Of a DNA stretch of 64,000 bases, positions 40,245 through 48,247 are shown piece after piece. Source of the stretch: Collinsella aerofaciens (GTDB lineage Bacteria; Actinomycetota; Coriobacteriia; Coriobacteriales; Coriobacteriaceae); contig NZ_CABJFS010000004.1 in assembly GCF_902364945.1 (NCBI RefSeq), positions 171,284 through 235,283 of the forward strand. Reading direction: 5' to 3'. The notes under the pieces are model-generated. The model ran no database searches, was not told where the DNA came from, and saw only the letters and a list, made by a program, of their open reading frames with translations. A program made the position numbers and the translations under genes. Position 1 is the first letter of the stretch, and the number at the start of each line of letters is the position of its first letter.

Positions 40245-40313
40245 TCACTGTCGACCGATCGTATTCGCATCACGCCACCACCAGTTGTTGAGAGACTTCA
40301 TCGTGTTCTTCAT
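40245..40313 (-). CDS. Tryptophan leader peptide controlling the ECF operon
   Basis: A 22-codon ORF with an excellent ribosome site (AAAGGAGCCACCAAC before ATG). The peptide contains SLNNWWWRDANT: three Trp codons in a row. Trp codons in a leader followed by a terminator are the hallmark of ribosome-mediated attenuation, as in trp operons. The codons just after WWW contain GGCGTGA, which can pair with TCACGCC after the stop codon, as a protector-like stem. It predicts that Trp-tRNA shortage raises transporter expression. Confidence 0.85.
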   Translation of the reverse strand: MKNTMKSLNNWWWRDANTIGRQ

Positions 40314-40452
40314 GTTGGTGGCTCCTTTCGTGATGCCGTGGCACGGTCGCACCTAGTTGCTGTTGCGCTGCACTATAGCACAGCGAAGTGCGTGCGGGGA
40401 AATCTTTTTTAAAAAGATTTCAGGCGGGTTTCCCACCGGTCAAATGAGCGGG

Positions 40453-40492
40453 CTGAGCGGGCGAGGCTGCCATTGCTGCCTTGCCCGCTCAG
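40453..40492 (-). terminator. Hairpin after the dipeptidase gene
   Basis: CTGAGCGGGC and GCCCGCTCAG pair, with inner AGGC/GCCT, right after the dipeptidase stop. No T-run is seen on the minus strand, so strength is uncertain. 40399-40421 also has an A/T palindrome (GAAATCTTTTT/AAAAAGATTTC). Confidence 0.5.
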
Positions 40493-40500
40493 CTAGGACG

Positions 40501-42444
40501 TTACTCCTTATTGCGACGGTAGAGGAAGTAACCGCCCGCGGAGATGACGGCAACGCCAGCGATGGCGAATGCAGCCACCACGCGGCCATCAAAACGATCA
40601 CCGGTGGTGGGCAGGCCGCCCTTGGTGTTCGCCTTGTTGGTGGTTACCGTGGTCGTGGTGTCCGACTTGCCAGGCTTCTCGGGCTTGGTGGTGGGCTGCT
40701 CGGGCTTAGCGGGCTGCTCGGGGGTACCGGGCTGCTCAGGAGTACCAGGCTGCTCGGGAGTGCCAGGCTGATCCGGGGTTACCGGGTCGGTGGCAAGAGC
40801 GTCCTTGGCGTAGGTGATGGACACCTTGAGGCCGTTGGTCTCGGTGTTCAGGTCGCTCGGGGTGAAGGGCGTGCTGAAATCCTCAGCCTTCAGATAAGCG
40901 CGCATCTCCTGGAGCAGGGCCTTGCACTTGACGTAGGTGTTCTCAGTGGCAGCCTTGCCGGCCTTGTTTGCCAGGGCGGTGCGGCCCTCAGTGGTGGTCT
41001 CGGCCTGCATAGCAGCATCGACCTCAAGGTTCTGTTCGATGAGCTCGTTCTGGAGAGCGTCGAGGTAGGCGCGAACGCCGGTGCCGAGCTGCTCGCGGTG
41101 CTCGTAGCAGAGGGAACTAATGTCCATGAGGACGTAGTTGATGGAGTTCTCGGGCTCCTCGTTGTTCACGATGTCCGTCTCTTCGCAGTGATCGTAGGAG
41201 ACATCCTGATTGCTGAAGAAGGGGCTGACCTCGGTGAGCAGTGCAGAGTACAGAGGAATAGCGACGGAGTAGGCGGCGCGGGAGAGCATCTCCCACTGAA
41301 TGGTCGCGATCTCGGGGTCCATGCCCTGACGGATCTGGAAGAGGTTGGTCTCGGTGCTTCTTTCGGTGCCGATGGCGTAGACACCGTCGGTGTTGGCGTT
41401 GAGGCCGGGGACATTTTCGCCGCGGTTGCCAAATGCACGGATCATCTCAAAGGTGTTCCAGTCGGACTTGCCGGGCTGGAAGAACAGGGGCTGGATCTCG
41501 CTGACCATGGCTCCGATTTGGTCGGGGCCTTTTTTCGGTTTAACCGTGACGATGTCGTAATCCGCACCCTTGGTCAACGGGGCCATGAAGTAATCGCGGC
41601 CCTGGACATAGCGAGTCCACTGATGAACGCCGGAATCGGCGACGCTTTTGCCATAGGTCTTGGCAACGTCGAACTTGCCGTCGGTGTACTCGGCGAAGCC
41701 ATTTTTCTCGGGCATGGTCTGGATGCCCTCGGAGTGGAGGCAGTTCTCGGCGTCATCAAGGTTGACATCGTAATTGAGTCCGCCGATGTTGGGGTTGAGT
41801 GAGGCGACGTCATCGGCGAGCTTCATGGCGATCCACTGGTGGCCGGAAAGTGCGGCAAACAGCCAAGTCTCGTTGCTGTCGGCGATGATAATCTGATCGT
41901 TGCCGTTGGCGCCCTGCTCGTCGATGATCTTGCCGAGGAGCTCGACACCCTCACGTGCTTTGGCACTTTCGCCTAAGATAACGCTGCCGTAGCTATACTC
42001 GCCAATGCCAGTGTCGGTCAGGGGGTCTGCCTTGGCGGCTTTATCGTTCATGTTGGTGGTCAGCGTTGCGGAGCAGGACACGCCCTTCTCATTGATGCCT
42101 GCCTCAGAGTAGGCATCATAGCGCCCGTGCCACTGCGAAGGATGATCGCGCACGTAGCTATAACGATATGTAGTCTTGGTCGACCTGTATGAGAAGTCGG
42201 ACTCGTCTGAGCCGTAGGTATACCCGGGGGCATGCGACGGCTCAATGCCAAAGTGCTTGAGGTAGCGCGGGCCAAAGTCCTCGGCGCGGCCGTAGTACGT
42301 GTTGCCGTCGGCTGTTAAATCTTTGCCCATGTACATCTGCGTGCAGGCGAGCGCAGATGTCGGCATGGACATGATGGTTGCAGCTCCAAAGGCGAGGCCT
42401 ATGCCTAGCTTCTTGAGCGCGTTGACGGGGTGAGTTTTCCTCAT
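40501..42444 (-). CDS. Sortase-anchored C69-family dipeptidase
   Basis: A 647-residue secreted Ntn-type dipeptidase. The signal peptide ends at ALA, so mature protein begins with Cys34 (ALACTQMYMGK), which in C69/PepD enzymes is the N-terminal nucleophile. NTYYGRAEDF and later KGVSCSATLT, ETWLFAALSGHQW are family-typical. After ~530 comes a Pro-rich stalk with PEQPGT repeats. The end is GLPTTG, a hydrophobic helix and RRNKE, an LPxTG cell-wall sorting signal. It would hydrolyse dipeptides on the cell surface. The 42464-42487 hairpin lies in its leader. Confidence 0.92.
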   Translation of the reverse strand: MRKTHPVNALKKLGIGLAFGAATIMSMPTSALACTQMYMGKDLTADGNTYYGRAEDFGPRYLKHFGIEPSHAPGYTYGSDESDFSYRSTKTTYRYSYVRDHPSQWHGRYDAYSEAGINEKGVSCSATLTTNMNDKAAKADPLTDTGIGEYSYGSVILGESAKAREGVELLGKIIDEQGANGNDQIIIADSNETWLFAALSGHQWIAMKLADDVASLNPNIGGLNYDVNLDDAENCLHSEGIQTMPEKNGFAEYTDGKFDVAKTYGKSVADSGVHQWTRYVQGRDYFMAPLTKGADYDIVTVKPKKGPDQIGAMVSEIQPLFFQPGKSDWNTFEMIRAFGNRGENVPGLNANTDGVYAIGTERSTETNLFQIRQGMDPEIATIQWEMLSRAAYSVAIPLYSALLTEVSPFFSNQDVSYDHCEETDIVNNEEPENSINYVLMDISSLCYEHREQLGTGVRAYLDALQNELIEQNLEVDAAMQAETTTEGRTALANKAGKAATENTYVKCKALLQEMRAYLKAEDFSTPFTPSDLNTETNGLKVSITYAKDALATDPVTPDQPGTPEQPGTPEQPGTPEQPAKPEQPTTKPEKPGKSDTTTTVTTNKANTKGGLPTTGDRFDGRVVAAFAIAGVAVISAGGYFLYRRNKE

Positions 42445-42463
42445 TTTCCCTCCCAGCGTGCGA

Positions 42464-42487
42464 AAGCCCTCTGTCGCCAGAGGGCTT
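42464..42487 (-). promoter_or_regulatory. Hairpin in the dipeptidase leader
   Basis: AAGCCCTCT and AGAGGGCTT form a 9-bp stem starting 20 bp upstream of the dipeptidase ATG. It may act as a stability or attenuation element. 42488-42750 is AT-rich with no gene I can support. Confidence 0.4.
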
Positions 42488-42750
42488 CAGCCAATAAAGA
42501 CACCCCATTAGCGTAACGAACTGGAAACAATATTCATCTATGAAAGAAACTTACTCGATAAGCGTAATGAAATATGCGATGAGCGGTTAATTATACTCGG
42601 TTTGTAGCTTTACTTAAATAAAGGCACCCTGCAATTACTGTACCTGAATAAAGCATCTTGCACGGGGCGCAAAGAAAATCCACCGCTGTTTGGCAAATGC
42701 ATAAACAGCAGGGGAGACGATAATTGGATGAATATCATACCAATGTGGAA

Positions 42751-42843
42751 TTACTTCTTCCGGCGGTGGATCACGTTGATCGCATAGCCGACGAGCATGG
42801 CCAAAACGATGATGATAAAGCCGAGCAGGGGATTGTCGTTCAT
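42751..42843 (-). CDS. 30-residue membrane miniprotein after the lipid kinase gene
   Basis: A short ORF with GGAGGACCCT directly before ATG 42843, ten bases after the lipid-kinase stop. It encodes MNDNPLLGFIIIVLAMLVGY then AINVIHRRKK: one transmembrane helix and a basic cytoplasmic end. The ribosome site, gene position and clean topology argue that it is real. It may modulate the kinase or associate with membrane lipids (inference). Too short for most gene callers. Confidence 0.65.
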   Translation of the reverse strand: MNDNPLLGFIIIVLAMLVGYAINVIHRRKK

Positions 42844-42852
42844 AGGGTCCTC

Positions 42853-43770
42853 CTATTTTCCGAGCGGGGAGAATTCGTCGACGATGAGGTCGAGGCATTG
42901 CGGAAGCGCGCGGGCTCCAAAGACGCCCGAATTGCTGGAGATAATCTCGCCATCGAACTGCATGCCCAACGACGGCGTGCAGGTGATCTTGGCTTCCTTG
43001 GTCTGGATGATCTTGAACTGCGGGCGCCCGAGTACCTTACCGGCGGGGTCAAGCGCAGCGGTGATCACAGTAGGCAACAGCTGCACGGTGCGCACGGGTT
43101 CGATGACCGCAATGTCGACCATGCCATCGTTCATGCGGCAGTCGGGGAACAGGTTGATGTCGTTTTGGATGACCGAGGTATTGCCCGCCATGCAGCAGAT
43201 GCCGTCGAGCTCCTCGACAATGCCGTCGTGCTCAATCGTAAAGTGCGCCACCGTGGGGTTGGGCGTGGCGAGCGCAGAGAGGAAGTAGGCGATCTCGCCG
43301 ATGTCGTTTTTGGTGGGAGCGGCCTTCATCATGATTTCGGCGTCGAAGCCCGAGCCGGCGATGATGATAAAGCCGTGGCGCTTCTCGTTGCCGTCCTCGT
43401 CGAGCCAAAAGAGCTCGCCCATGTCTACTTTGACCGTGCGACCGGCGCGGCAAGCCTTGGCAAGCGCCGCTGCCTCGGGGGCATTACCGATGTTGTTAAA
43501 GAACAAGCAGGCTGTGCCGGAGGGGAAGACGAGCGTGGGGACACCGCATCCGCGCATCTGATCGAGCACGTTGGAGACGGTGCCGTCGCCGCCCGAAACG
43601 ACCACGCGGTCAAACTCGCGCACGTCTGCCACGGCGTCCTCGGGCTCCATGCCATCGCCGATAAAGCGCATCACGACCTCGTCGCCGCCCTGCGCGAGGG
43701 CGTGCGTGAATGCGTAGATTTCATCTGAGCTGGGGCCCGATGCCGGGTTGTGGATGATAAGGCAGCGCAT
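42853..43770 (-). CDS. Diacylglycerol/lipid kinase family protein
   Basis: A 305-residue DAGK-catalytic-domain protein of the YegS/DgkB type. IHNPASGPSS opens it; VVSGGDGTVSNVLDQM (residues ~58-73) is the nucleotide-binding GGDGT motif; FPSGTACLFFNNIGN follows. The second domain contains GSGFDAEIMM and ends in EFSPLGK. It phosphorylates a lipid such as diacylglycerol, or a related substrate; the specificity cannot be read. It is cytoplasmic, with no membrane helix of its own, and is followed by a membrane miniprotein. Monocistronic start at ATG 43770. Confidence 0.88.
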   Translation of the reverse strand: MRCLIIHNPASGPSSDEIYAFTHALAQGGDEVVMRFIGDGMEPEDAVADVREFDRVVVSGGDGTVSNVLDQMRGCGVPTLVFPSGTACLFFNNIGNAPEAAALAKACRAGRTVKVDMGELFWLDEDGNEKRHGFIIIAGSGFDAEIMMKAAPTKNDIGEIAYFLSALATPNPTVAHFTIEHDGIVEELDGICCMAGNTSVIQNDINLFPDCRMNDGMVDIAVIEPVRTVQLLPTVITAALDPAGKVLGRPQFKIIQTKEAKITCTPSLGMQFDGEIISSNSGVFGARALPQCLDLIVDEFSPLGK

Positions 43771-43868
43771 ACTTACGTTCCCGTTCTGTGACTAACCGAG
43801 TATAGTTGTAAGGCAATGCCGATATCCTACCCGTGTTTTTCGGGCCTAACCTTATTCGATGGGTTGAT

Positions 43869-45002
43869 ATGTACATTTCCACACATCAGGCTCTACTCGA
43901 CTTTTGCCAGCGCGCCCGTGAGTTCGACGCGATTGCCGTCGATACCGAGTTTTTGCGCGAGCGCACGTTCCATCCGCGCCTGTGCCTGGTTCAGATTGCC
44001 ACCCCTGCCGAGAGCGTCGCGGTCGATCCCCTGGTGATTGACGACCTATCGCCGCTGGCCGAGCTTATGGCCGACGAGAGCGTGACTAAGGTCTTTCACG
44101 CCTGCTCGCAGGATATGGAGGTTATGCTCCATACCGTGGGCGTGCTGCCACGACCGATTTTCGATACGCAGGTTGCCGCCGCCTTTTTGGGCGAGCGCCA
44201 GCAGATTTCGTATGGCGCGCTTGTTCAGACGTTTTGCGGCGTCTCGCTGCCCAAGACCGAGTCGCTGACCGACTGGTCGCGTCGCCCGCTGACCGATAAG
44301 CAGATTGAGTACGCGATTGATGACGTCAAGTACTTGATCGTCGCCTATACCGAGATGATGAGTCGCCTGCGCGAGCTGGGCCGTGTGGACTGGGTGCTCG
44401 ACGAGCTACGCCCGCTGGCTGACGAGTCGCACTATCGCGCCGACCGTCACGAGGCATTCCGCAAGGTCAAGCGCATCAACTCGTGTAGCCGCCACCAGCT
44501 GGGCATCGCGCGCGAGCTCGCCGCCTGGCGCGAGGACCGCGCCGAGCGCCGTAACATCCCGCGCAAGTGGGTCATGTCCGACGACACGCTGCTTGCGCTC
44601 GTCAAGCGCAATCCCGTGCGCGTTGAGGAGTTCCGCAGCATCCGCGGCACCGATCAGCTGGGGGAGCGCGACGTGGACGGTGCGCTCATGGCTATCAAGC
44701 GCGGCGCAAGCTGCCCGCACGATCGCCTGCCGCTCATGGTGCGCGGGCATCGCCAGATCTCTCCGGAGTTGGAGAGCGTGACGGACCTGATGTACGCGCT
44801 CATCCGCCTGGTTGCCGAGCGCTCGGGCGTGGCGACCTCGGTCATTGCCTCGCGCGATGACCTGGCCGACTATATTGAGCATCCCGAGCAGAGCCCCCTG
44901 CGCGAAGGCTGGCGTTTTGAGCTTGTGGGCTCGCGCCTGGACGATCTGCTCTCGGGCAATATGGGGCTGACGGTGAAGGACGGCAAAATCGAGCTTCTAT
45001 AG
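43869..45002 (+). CDS. rnd: Ribonuclease D
   Basis: A 3'-5' exoribonuclease that trims tRNA and other stable RNA ends. About 377 residues from ATG 43869; a GTG at 43833 in the same frame is the alternative, and neither has a strong ribosome site. The DEDD catalytic set is visible as IAVDTEFLRERTFHP (Asp/Glu), VFHACSQDMEVML (Asp), and a later IEYAIDDVKYL (Tyr/Asp). The C-terminal HRDC domain includes ELAAWREDRAERRNIPRKWVMSDDTLLALVKR. Family copy A2 of the structured repeat follows its stop. Confidence 0.92.
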   Translation: MYISTHQALLDFCQRAREFDAIAVDTEFLRERTFHPRLCLVQIATPAESVAVDPLVIDDLSPLAELMADESVTKVFHACSQDMEVMLHTVGVLPRPIFDTQVAAAFLGERQQISYGALVQTFCGVSLPKTESLTDWSRRPLTDKQIEYAIDDVKYLIVAYTEMMSRLRELGRVDWVLDELRPLADESHYRADRHEAFRKVKRINSCSRHQLGIARELAAWREDRAERRNIPRKWVMSDDTLLALVKRNPVRVEEFRSIRGTDQLGERDVDGALMAIKRGASCPHDRLPLMVRGHRQISPELESVTDLMYALIRLVAERSGVATSVIASRDDLADYIEHPEQSPLREGWRFELVGSRLDDLLSGNMGLTVKDGKIELL

Positions 45003-45009
45003 TCATATA

Positions 45010-45148
45010 GTTACGCGGTTTTACCAAACCGCGTAACAGCTCGACGCTGCAAACGGCCGAGAGCGGCAATCTGACGTTCAATCGTCGCTCGCGTACCAAA
45101 GTACGCGACGCTTCTCTTTCACGTCACCTTGCTCGCTCTCGACCGTTT
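45010..45148 (-). ncRNA. Structured repeat family A, copy A2
   Basis: Minus-strand reading: outer AACGGTCGAGAGCG/CGCTCTCGGCCGTT, middle TGACGT/ACGTCA, apex GCGTAC-TTTG-GTACGC, then the hairpin GTTACGCGGTTT/AAACCGCGTAAC (45010-45037 on plus coordinates), nearly identical to that of A1. The outer stem differs from A1 at several paired positions. It lies between two plus-strand genes. Confidence 0.65.
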
Positions 45149-45240
45149 TCGCTGACATTGCCAAAACATCGATGTTGATTTGCTGGTCAGTCGAGTGGGT
45201 AGAATGCCTCCAACGTGTAACTCGATTCGGAGGAATTCGC

Positions 45241-45945
45241 ATGCCCTATTACTATGGATATGGCTTTGGCATCGACCCGCTGTACCTGCTGGTTGTTCTT
45301 GTTTGTACAGTGCTCGGTCTTGCCGCGCAGAGCTATATCAACTCGACGTACAAAACCTGGTCCAAGGTTCGCTCGGACGGCGACACGGGCGCTGCGGTCG
45401 CGCGCCGCATGCTCGACGCCAACGGCTGCAATGCCGTGGGTATCAAGGGCGTCGCTGGTGAGCTCACCGACCACTACAACCCGCAGGATAACAACCTGTA
45501 CCTCTCGGACGCCAACCGTTCGGGCGGCTCGGTTGCAAGCGTTGCTGTCGCTTGTCACGAGGCAGGCCATGCCGCGCAGCGTCAAAGTGGCTATGCCATG
45601 ATGAAGGTGCGCACCGCTTTGGTTCCCGTCGTCAACTTTACCCAGAACACTTGGACCATCGTGCTGCTCATGGGCCTGTTCATGAACATTGCGGGGCTCA
45701 CGACCCTCGCGCTGGTTTTCTTCTCGTTTAGCGTGCTGTTCCAGCTGGTTACGCTGCCGGTCGAGATTGACGCCAGTCGCCGCGCCGTGGCGTACATCGA
45801 GAAGTCGGGCATGAGTTCCAAGCAGGTCAACGGTGCCAAGAAGGTGCTGACGGCAGCCGCGCTCACCTACGTGGCTGCGGCGCTCACCTCGATTATTCAG
45901 CTGCTCTATCTTATGGCTCGCTACAACAGAAACTCCAACCGATAA
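45241..45945 (+). CDS. Membrane zinc metallopeptidase, YugP family
   Basis: A 234-residue neutral zinc metallopeptidase-like membrane protein. Start is ATG 45241 (GGAGGAATTCGC upstream), beginning MPYYYGYGFGIDPLYLLVVLVC. ACHEAGHAAQ (residues ~104-113) is the HExxH-type zinc site; SVASVAVACHEAGHA and PVVNFTQNTWTIVLLMGLF are family-typical. Four or five hydrophobic segments. The family (PF04298) is widespread in Firmicutes and Actinobacteria with no settled substrate. GC-rich hairpin follows. Confidence 0.88.
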   Translation: MPYYYGYGFGIDPLYLLVVLVCTVLGLAAQSYINSTYKTWSKVRSDGDTGAAVARRMLDANGCNAVGIKGVAGELTDHYNPQDNNLYLSDANRSGGSVASVAVACHEAGHAAQRQSGYAMMKVRTALVPVVNFTQNTWTIVLLMGLFMNIAGLTTLALVFFSFSVLFQLVTLPVEIDASRRAVAYIEKSGMSSKQVNGAKKVLTAAALTYVAAALTSIIQLLYLMARYNRNSNR

Positions 45946-45960
45946 CAAATTGGGTCGCTG

Positions 45961-45992
45961 GGCGCCGCGGGGATTTGTGTCCCCGCGGCGCT
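45961..45992 (+). terminator. GC-rich hairpin after the metallopeptidase gene
   Basis: GGCGCCGCGGGG and CCCCGCGGCGCT form a long stem with an 8-base loop. No T-run follows, so it may be a stabiliser or a weak terminator. Confidence 0.5.
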
Positions 45993-46060
45993 GTACTATG
46001 TGTTGGACTTGAATTTGCGCAGGGCCGGAGCCCTTGTGCACGATGACGAAAGGAGGCTGC

Positions 46061-47512
46061 GTGGCAGGCTGGAATCTGACCGGCAATGCCGTTTCCGCCG
46101 AGTTCGACGGTTCGGACGAGCAGGAGCGTAAGGAACTCAGCGTGAGCCAGGCGGTAGAGATCGCCGCCGGTGCGCTCGATGCCATTCCGCAGCTGAGCGT
46201 TCTGGGCGAGGTCACGGGCTTCCGTGGCCCCAATGCCCGAAGCGGCCACTGCTACTTCCAGATTAAGGACGACTCGGCCGCCGTCGACTGCATCATCTGG
46301 AAGGGCGCCTATCTCAAGCGTACCTTCGATCTACGTGACGGCATGCAGGTGAGCTTTAAGGGCAGCTTCAATCTCTATAAGGCCACGGGCCGCATGAGCT
46401 TTGTCGCTCGCTCGTTTTCGCTGGCGGGGGAGGGTCTGCTGCGTCAACAGGTGGCGCAGTTGGCCGAAAAGCTACGTCGCGAGGGACTGATGGACGAGTC
46501 CCGCAAACGCCGCATTCCGGTGTTTTGCTCACGCGTGGCGGTCGTCACCTCGCTTTCCGGTGCGGTAATCGACGACGTCAAGCGTACGCTGCGCCGTCGC
46601 AACCCGCTCGTCGAGCTTGTCTGCGTGGGCGCCAAGGTCCAAGGCGAGGGTGCGCCGGCCGAGCTCATTGAGGGCTTGCGCCGCGCCGCTTCCATTACGC
46701 CGGCGCCCGACTGTATTTTGCTGGTGCGCGGCGGCGGCTCCTTTGAGGACCTCATGACCTTTAATGACGAGGAGCTTGCCCGCGCGGTGGCGGCTTGTCC
46801 TGTGCCCGTGGTGACCGGCATTGGCCATGAGCCCGACACCTCGATTTGCGACATGGTGAGCGACCGACGCGCCTCCACGCCCACGGCGGCGGCAGAATCG
46901 GTGGCGCCGGCTATGACGGAGTTGGCCGATGTGCTCGAGGCGCGCCATCAGCGTCTGGGTGCCGCGATGGCATCGATGATTGGGTCGGCCCAGGTCGACC
47001 TGGAGATGCTCGATCAGCGCGGTCGCCGTGCCTGGGATACCTATACGGCTCGCTTGGGTGATGCGCTCGATGCCGCTGCGTGTCGCCCGTGCCTCAACGA
47101 CCCCACATTTATGGTCGAGCGTCGCGAATCGGAGCTTGCACTGACTGCCGATCGCCTGTCGGGCGCCATAGTACGCTCAGTCGGGGTCTTCCGCTCCAAC
47201 TTCGAGCGTCTGCCCGAGCGTCTGGTTGCAAGCACCTCAGGGCTCGACGGCAAACGCCATGCGCTCACGCTTACGAGTTCCCGTCTGGAGCATCAGGGGC
47301 GCACGATGCTCAGCAAACCAGCGTCCGACCTGGGCCGTGCAGCGGCTTCGCTCGATGCCCTGTCGCCGCTTAAGGTACTTGCCCGCGGCTATTCCATCGC
47401 GTACAGCGACGATGGTGTGGCTATAAGTGCCCAGACCTTTAAGCCGGGCGACGCCATCCGCGTGCGCATGGCGGACGGTAACGTGTCGGCAACCGTCAAC
47501 GCGGTCGAGTAG
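46061..47512 (+). CDS. xseA: Exodeoxyribonuclease VII large subunit
   Basis: Catalytic and DNA-binding subunit of exonuclease VII, which degrades single-stranded DNA. About 483 residues from GTG 46061, chosen because AAAGGAGGCTGC precedes it; an upstream frame from 46034 has no such site. The N-terminal OB-fold includes VLGEVTGFRGPNARSGHCYFQIKDD. The nuclease core contains RGGGSFEDLMTFNDEELARAVAACPVPVVTGIGHEPDTSICD and SDRRASTPTAAAE, the family signature. A long helical region follows and ends in VLARGYSIAY. xseB lies 42 bp downstream. Confidence 0.93.
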   Translation: MAGWNLTGNAVSAEFDGSDEQERKELSVSQAVEIAAGALDAIPQLSVLGEVTGFRGPNARSGHCYFQIKDDSAAVDCIIWKGAYLKRTFDLRDGMQVSFKGSFNLYKATGRMSFVARSFSLAGEGLLRQQVAQLAEKLRREGLMDESRKRRIPVFCSRVAVVTSLSGAVIDDVKRTLRRRNPLVELVCVGAKVQGEGAPAELIEGLRRAASITPAPDCILLVRGGGSFEDLMTFNDEELARAVAACPVPVVTGIGHEPDTSICDMVSDRRASTPTAAAESVAPAMTELADVLEARHQRLGAAMASMIGSAQVDLEMLDQRGRRAWDTYTARLGDALDAAACRPCLNDPTFMVERRESELALTADRLSGAIVRSVGVFRSNFERLPERLVASTSGLDGKRHALTLTSSRLEHQGRTMLSKPASDLGRAAASLDALSPLKVLARGYSIAYSDDGVAISAQTFKPGDAIRVRMADGNVSATVNAVE

Positions 47513-47554
47513 ACCGCGTTTCGCAGTGATAGACCCTTAGGAAAGGAAACAGAT

Positions 47555-47821
47555 ATGGCAGAGAAGACCCCGGTAGAGCAGCTTACGTACAAGCAGGCCT
47601 CGCAGGAGCTGGAGCTCATCATCCGCAGCCTGGAGTCGGGCGATATGGAGCTCGAGGAGTCGCTCGAGAGCTACACCCGCGGCGTCGAGCTCCTCAAGAG
47701 CCTGCGCACCCGCCTGTCCGATGCCGAGCAGAAGGTCTCGGTGCTCCTTAAGGACGTCGACGGCAACGACGTGCTCGCCGACGGCGAAGCCGCCAACACG
47801 GACGACAACCTCTCGTTCTAA
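47555..47821 (+). CDS. xseB: Exodeoxyribonuclease VII small subunit
   Basis: An 88-residue helical protein; the family is typically ~80. LTYKQASQELELIIRSLESGDMELEESLESYTRGVELLKSLRTRL is the XseB core, two helices that bind the large subunit. It lies directly after xseA with GGAAAGGAAACAGAT before ATG. The C-terminal ~20 residues are acidic (DGNDVLADGEAANTDDN). Together with xseA it forms exonuclease VII, and the pair is almost certainly one operon. Confidence 0.93.
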   Translation: MAEKTPVEQLTYKQASQELELIIRSLESGDMELEESLESYTRGVELLKSLRTRLSDAEQKVSVLLKDVDGNDVLADGEAANTDDNLSF

Positions 47822-47870
47822 GCATCTCGACCAAATATAATTACCTTGGTCTGTGAGAAAGGAACCAGCT

Positions 47871-48206
47871 ATGTGTGATTGCATCTTCTGTAAAATTGCC
47901 AACCACGAGATCCCCTCGACCGTTGTCTATGAGGACGACCAGGTCATCGCCTTCGATGACCTCAACCCCCAGGCGCCGGTCCACACGCTCGTGATCCCCA
48001 AGAAGCACTACAGCGACATCGCCGACAACGTGCCTGCCGAGACCATGGGCGCCATGGCTCACGCCATCCAAGAGGTCGCCAAGGCCAAGGGTCTGGAGGA
48101 CGGTTTCCGCGTCATCTCCAACAAGGGCGTCAACGCCGGCCAGACCGTCATGCACTTCCACATGCACGTCCTCGGCGGCAAAAACCTGGGCGAGAACCTC
48201 ATCTGA
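47871..48206 (+). CDS. HIT-family nucleotide hydrolase
   Basis: A 111-residue histidine-triad protein. Start is ATG 47871 (GAAAGGAACCAGCT upstream); a longer frame from 47853 reads through that site. CDCIFCKIANHEIPSTVVYEDDQVIAFDDLNPQAPVHTLVIPKKHY is the HINT-type beginning with a CxxC. MHFHMHVLGGK is the HxHxHxx triad. Hydrolyses nucleotide phosphoramidates or related adenosine compounds; the physiological substrate is unclear. Probably in the xse transcript. Confidence 0.92.
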   Translation: MCDCIFCKIANHEIPSTVVYEDDQVIAFDDLNPQAPVHTLVIPKKHYSDIADNVPAETMGAMAHAIQEVAKAKGLEDGFRVISNKGVNAGQTVMHFHMHVLGGKNLGENLI

Positions 48207-48247
48207 GGGCGCTTGGTCCGTCGACTTGGCTGCCTTTGGAGTAATCT

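Noticed and set aside
40685..40790. Direct repeats that could look like a CRISPR array
   Set aside because: They encode the PEQPGT stalk of the dipeptidase in frame, with no spacers.
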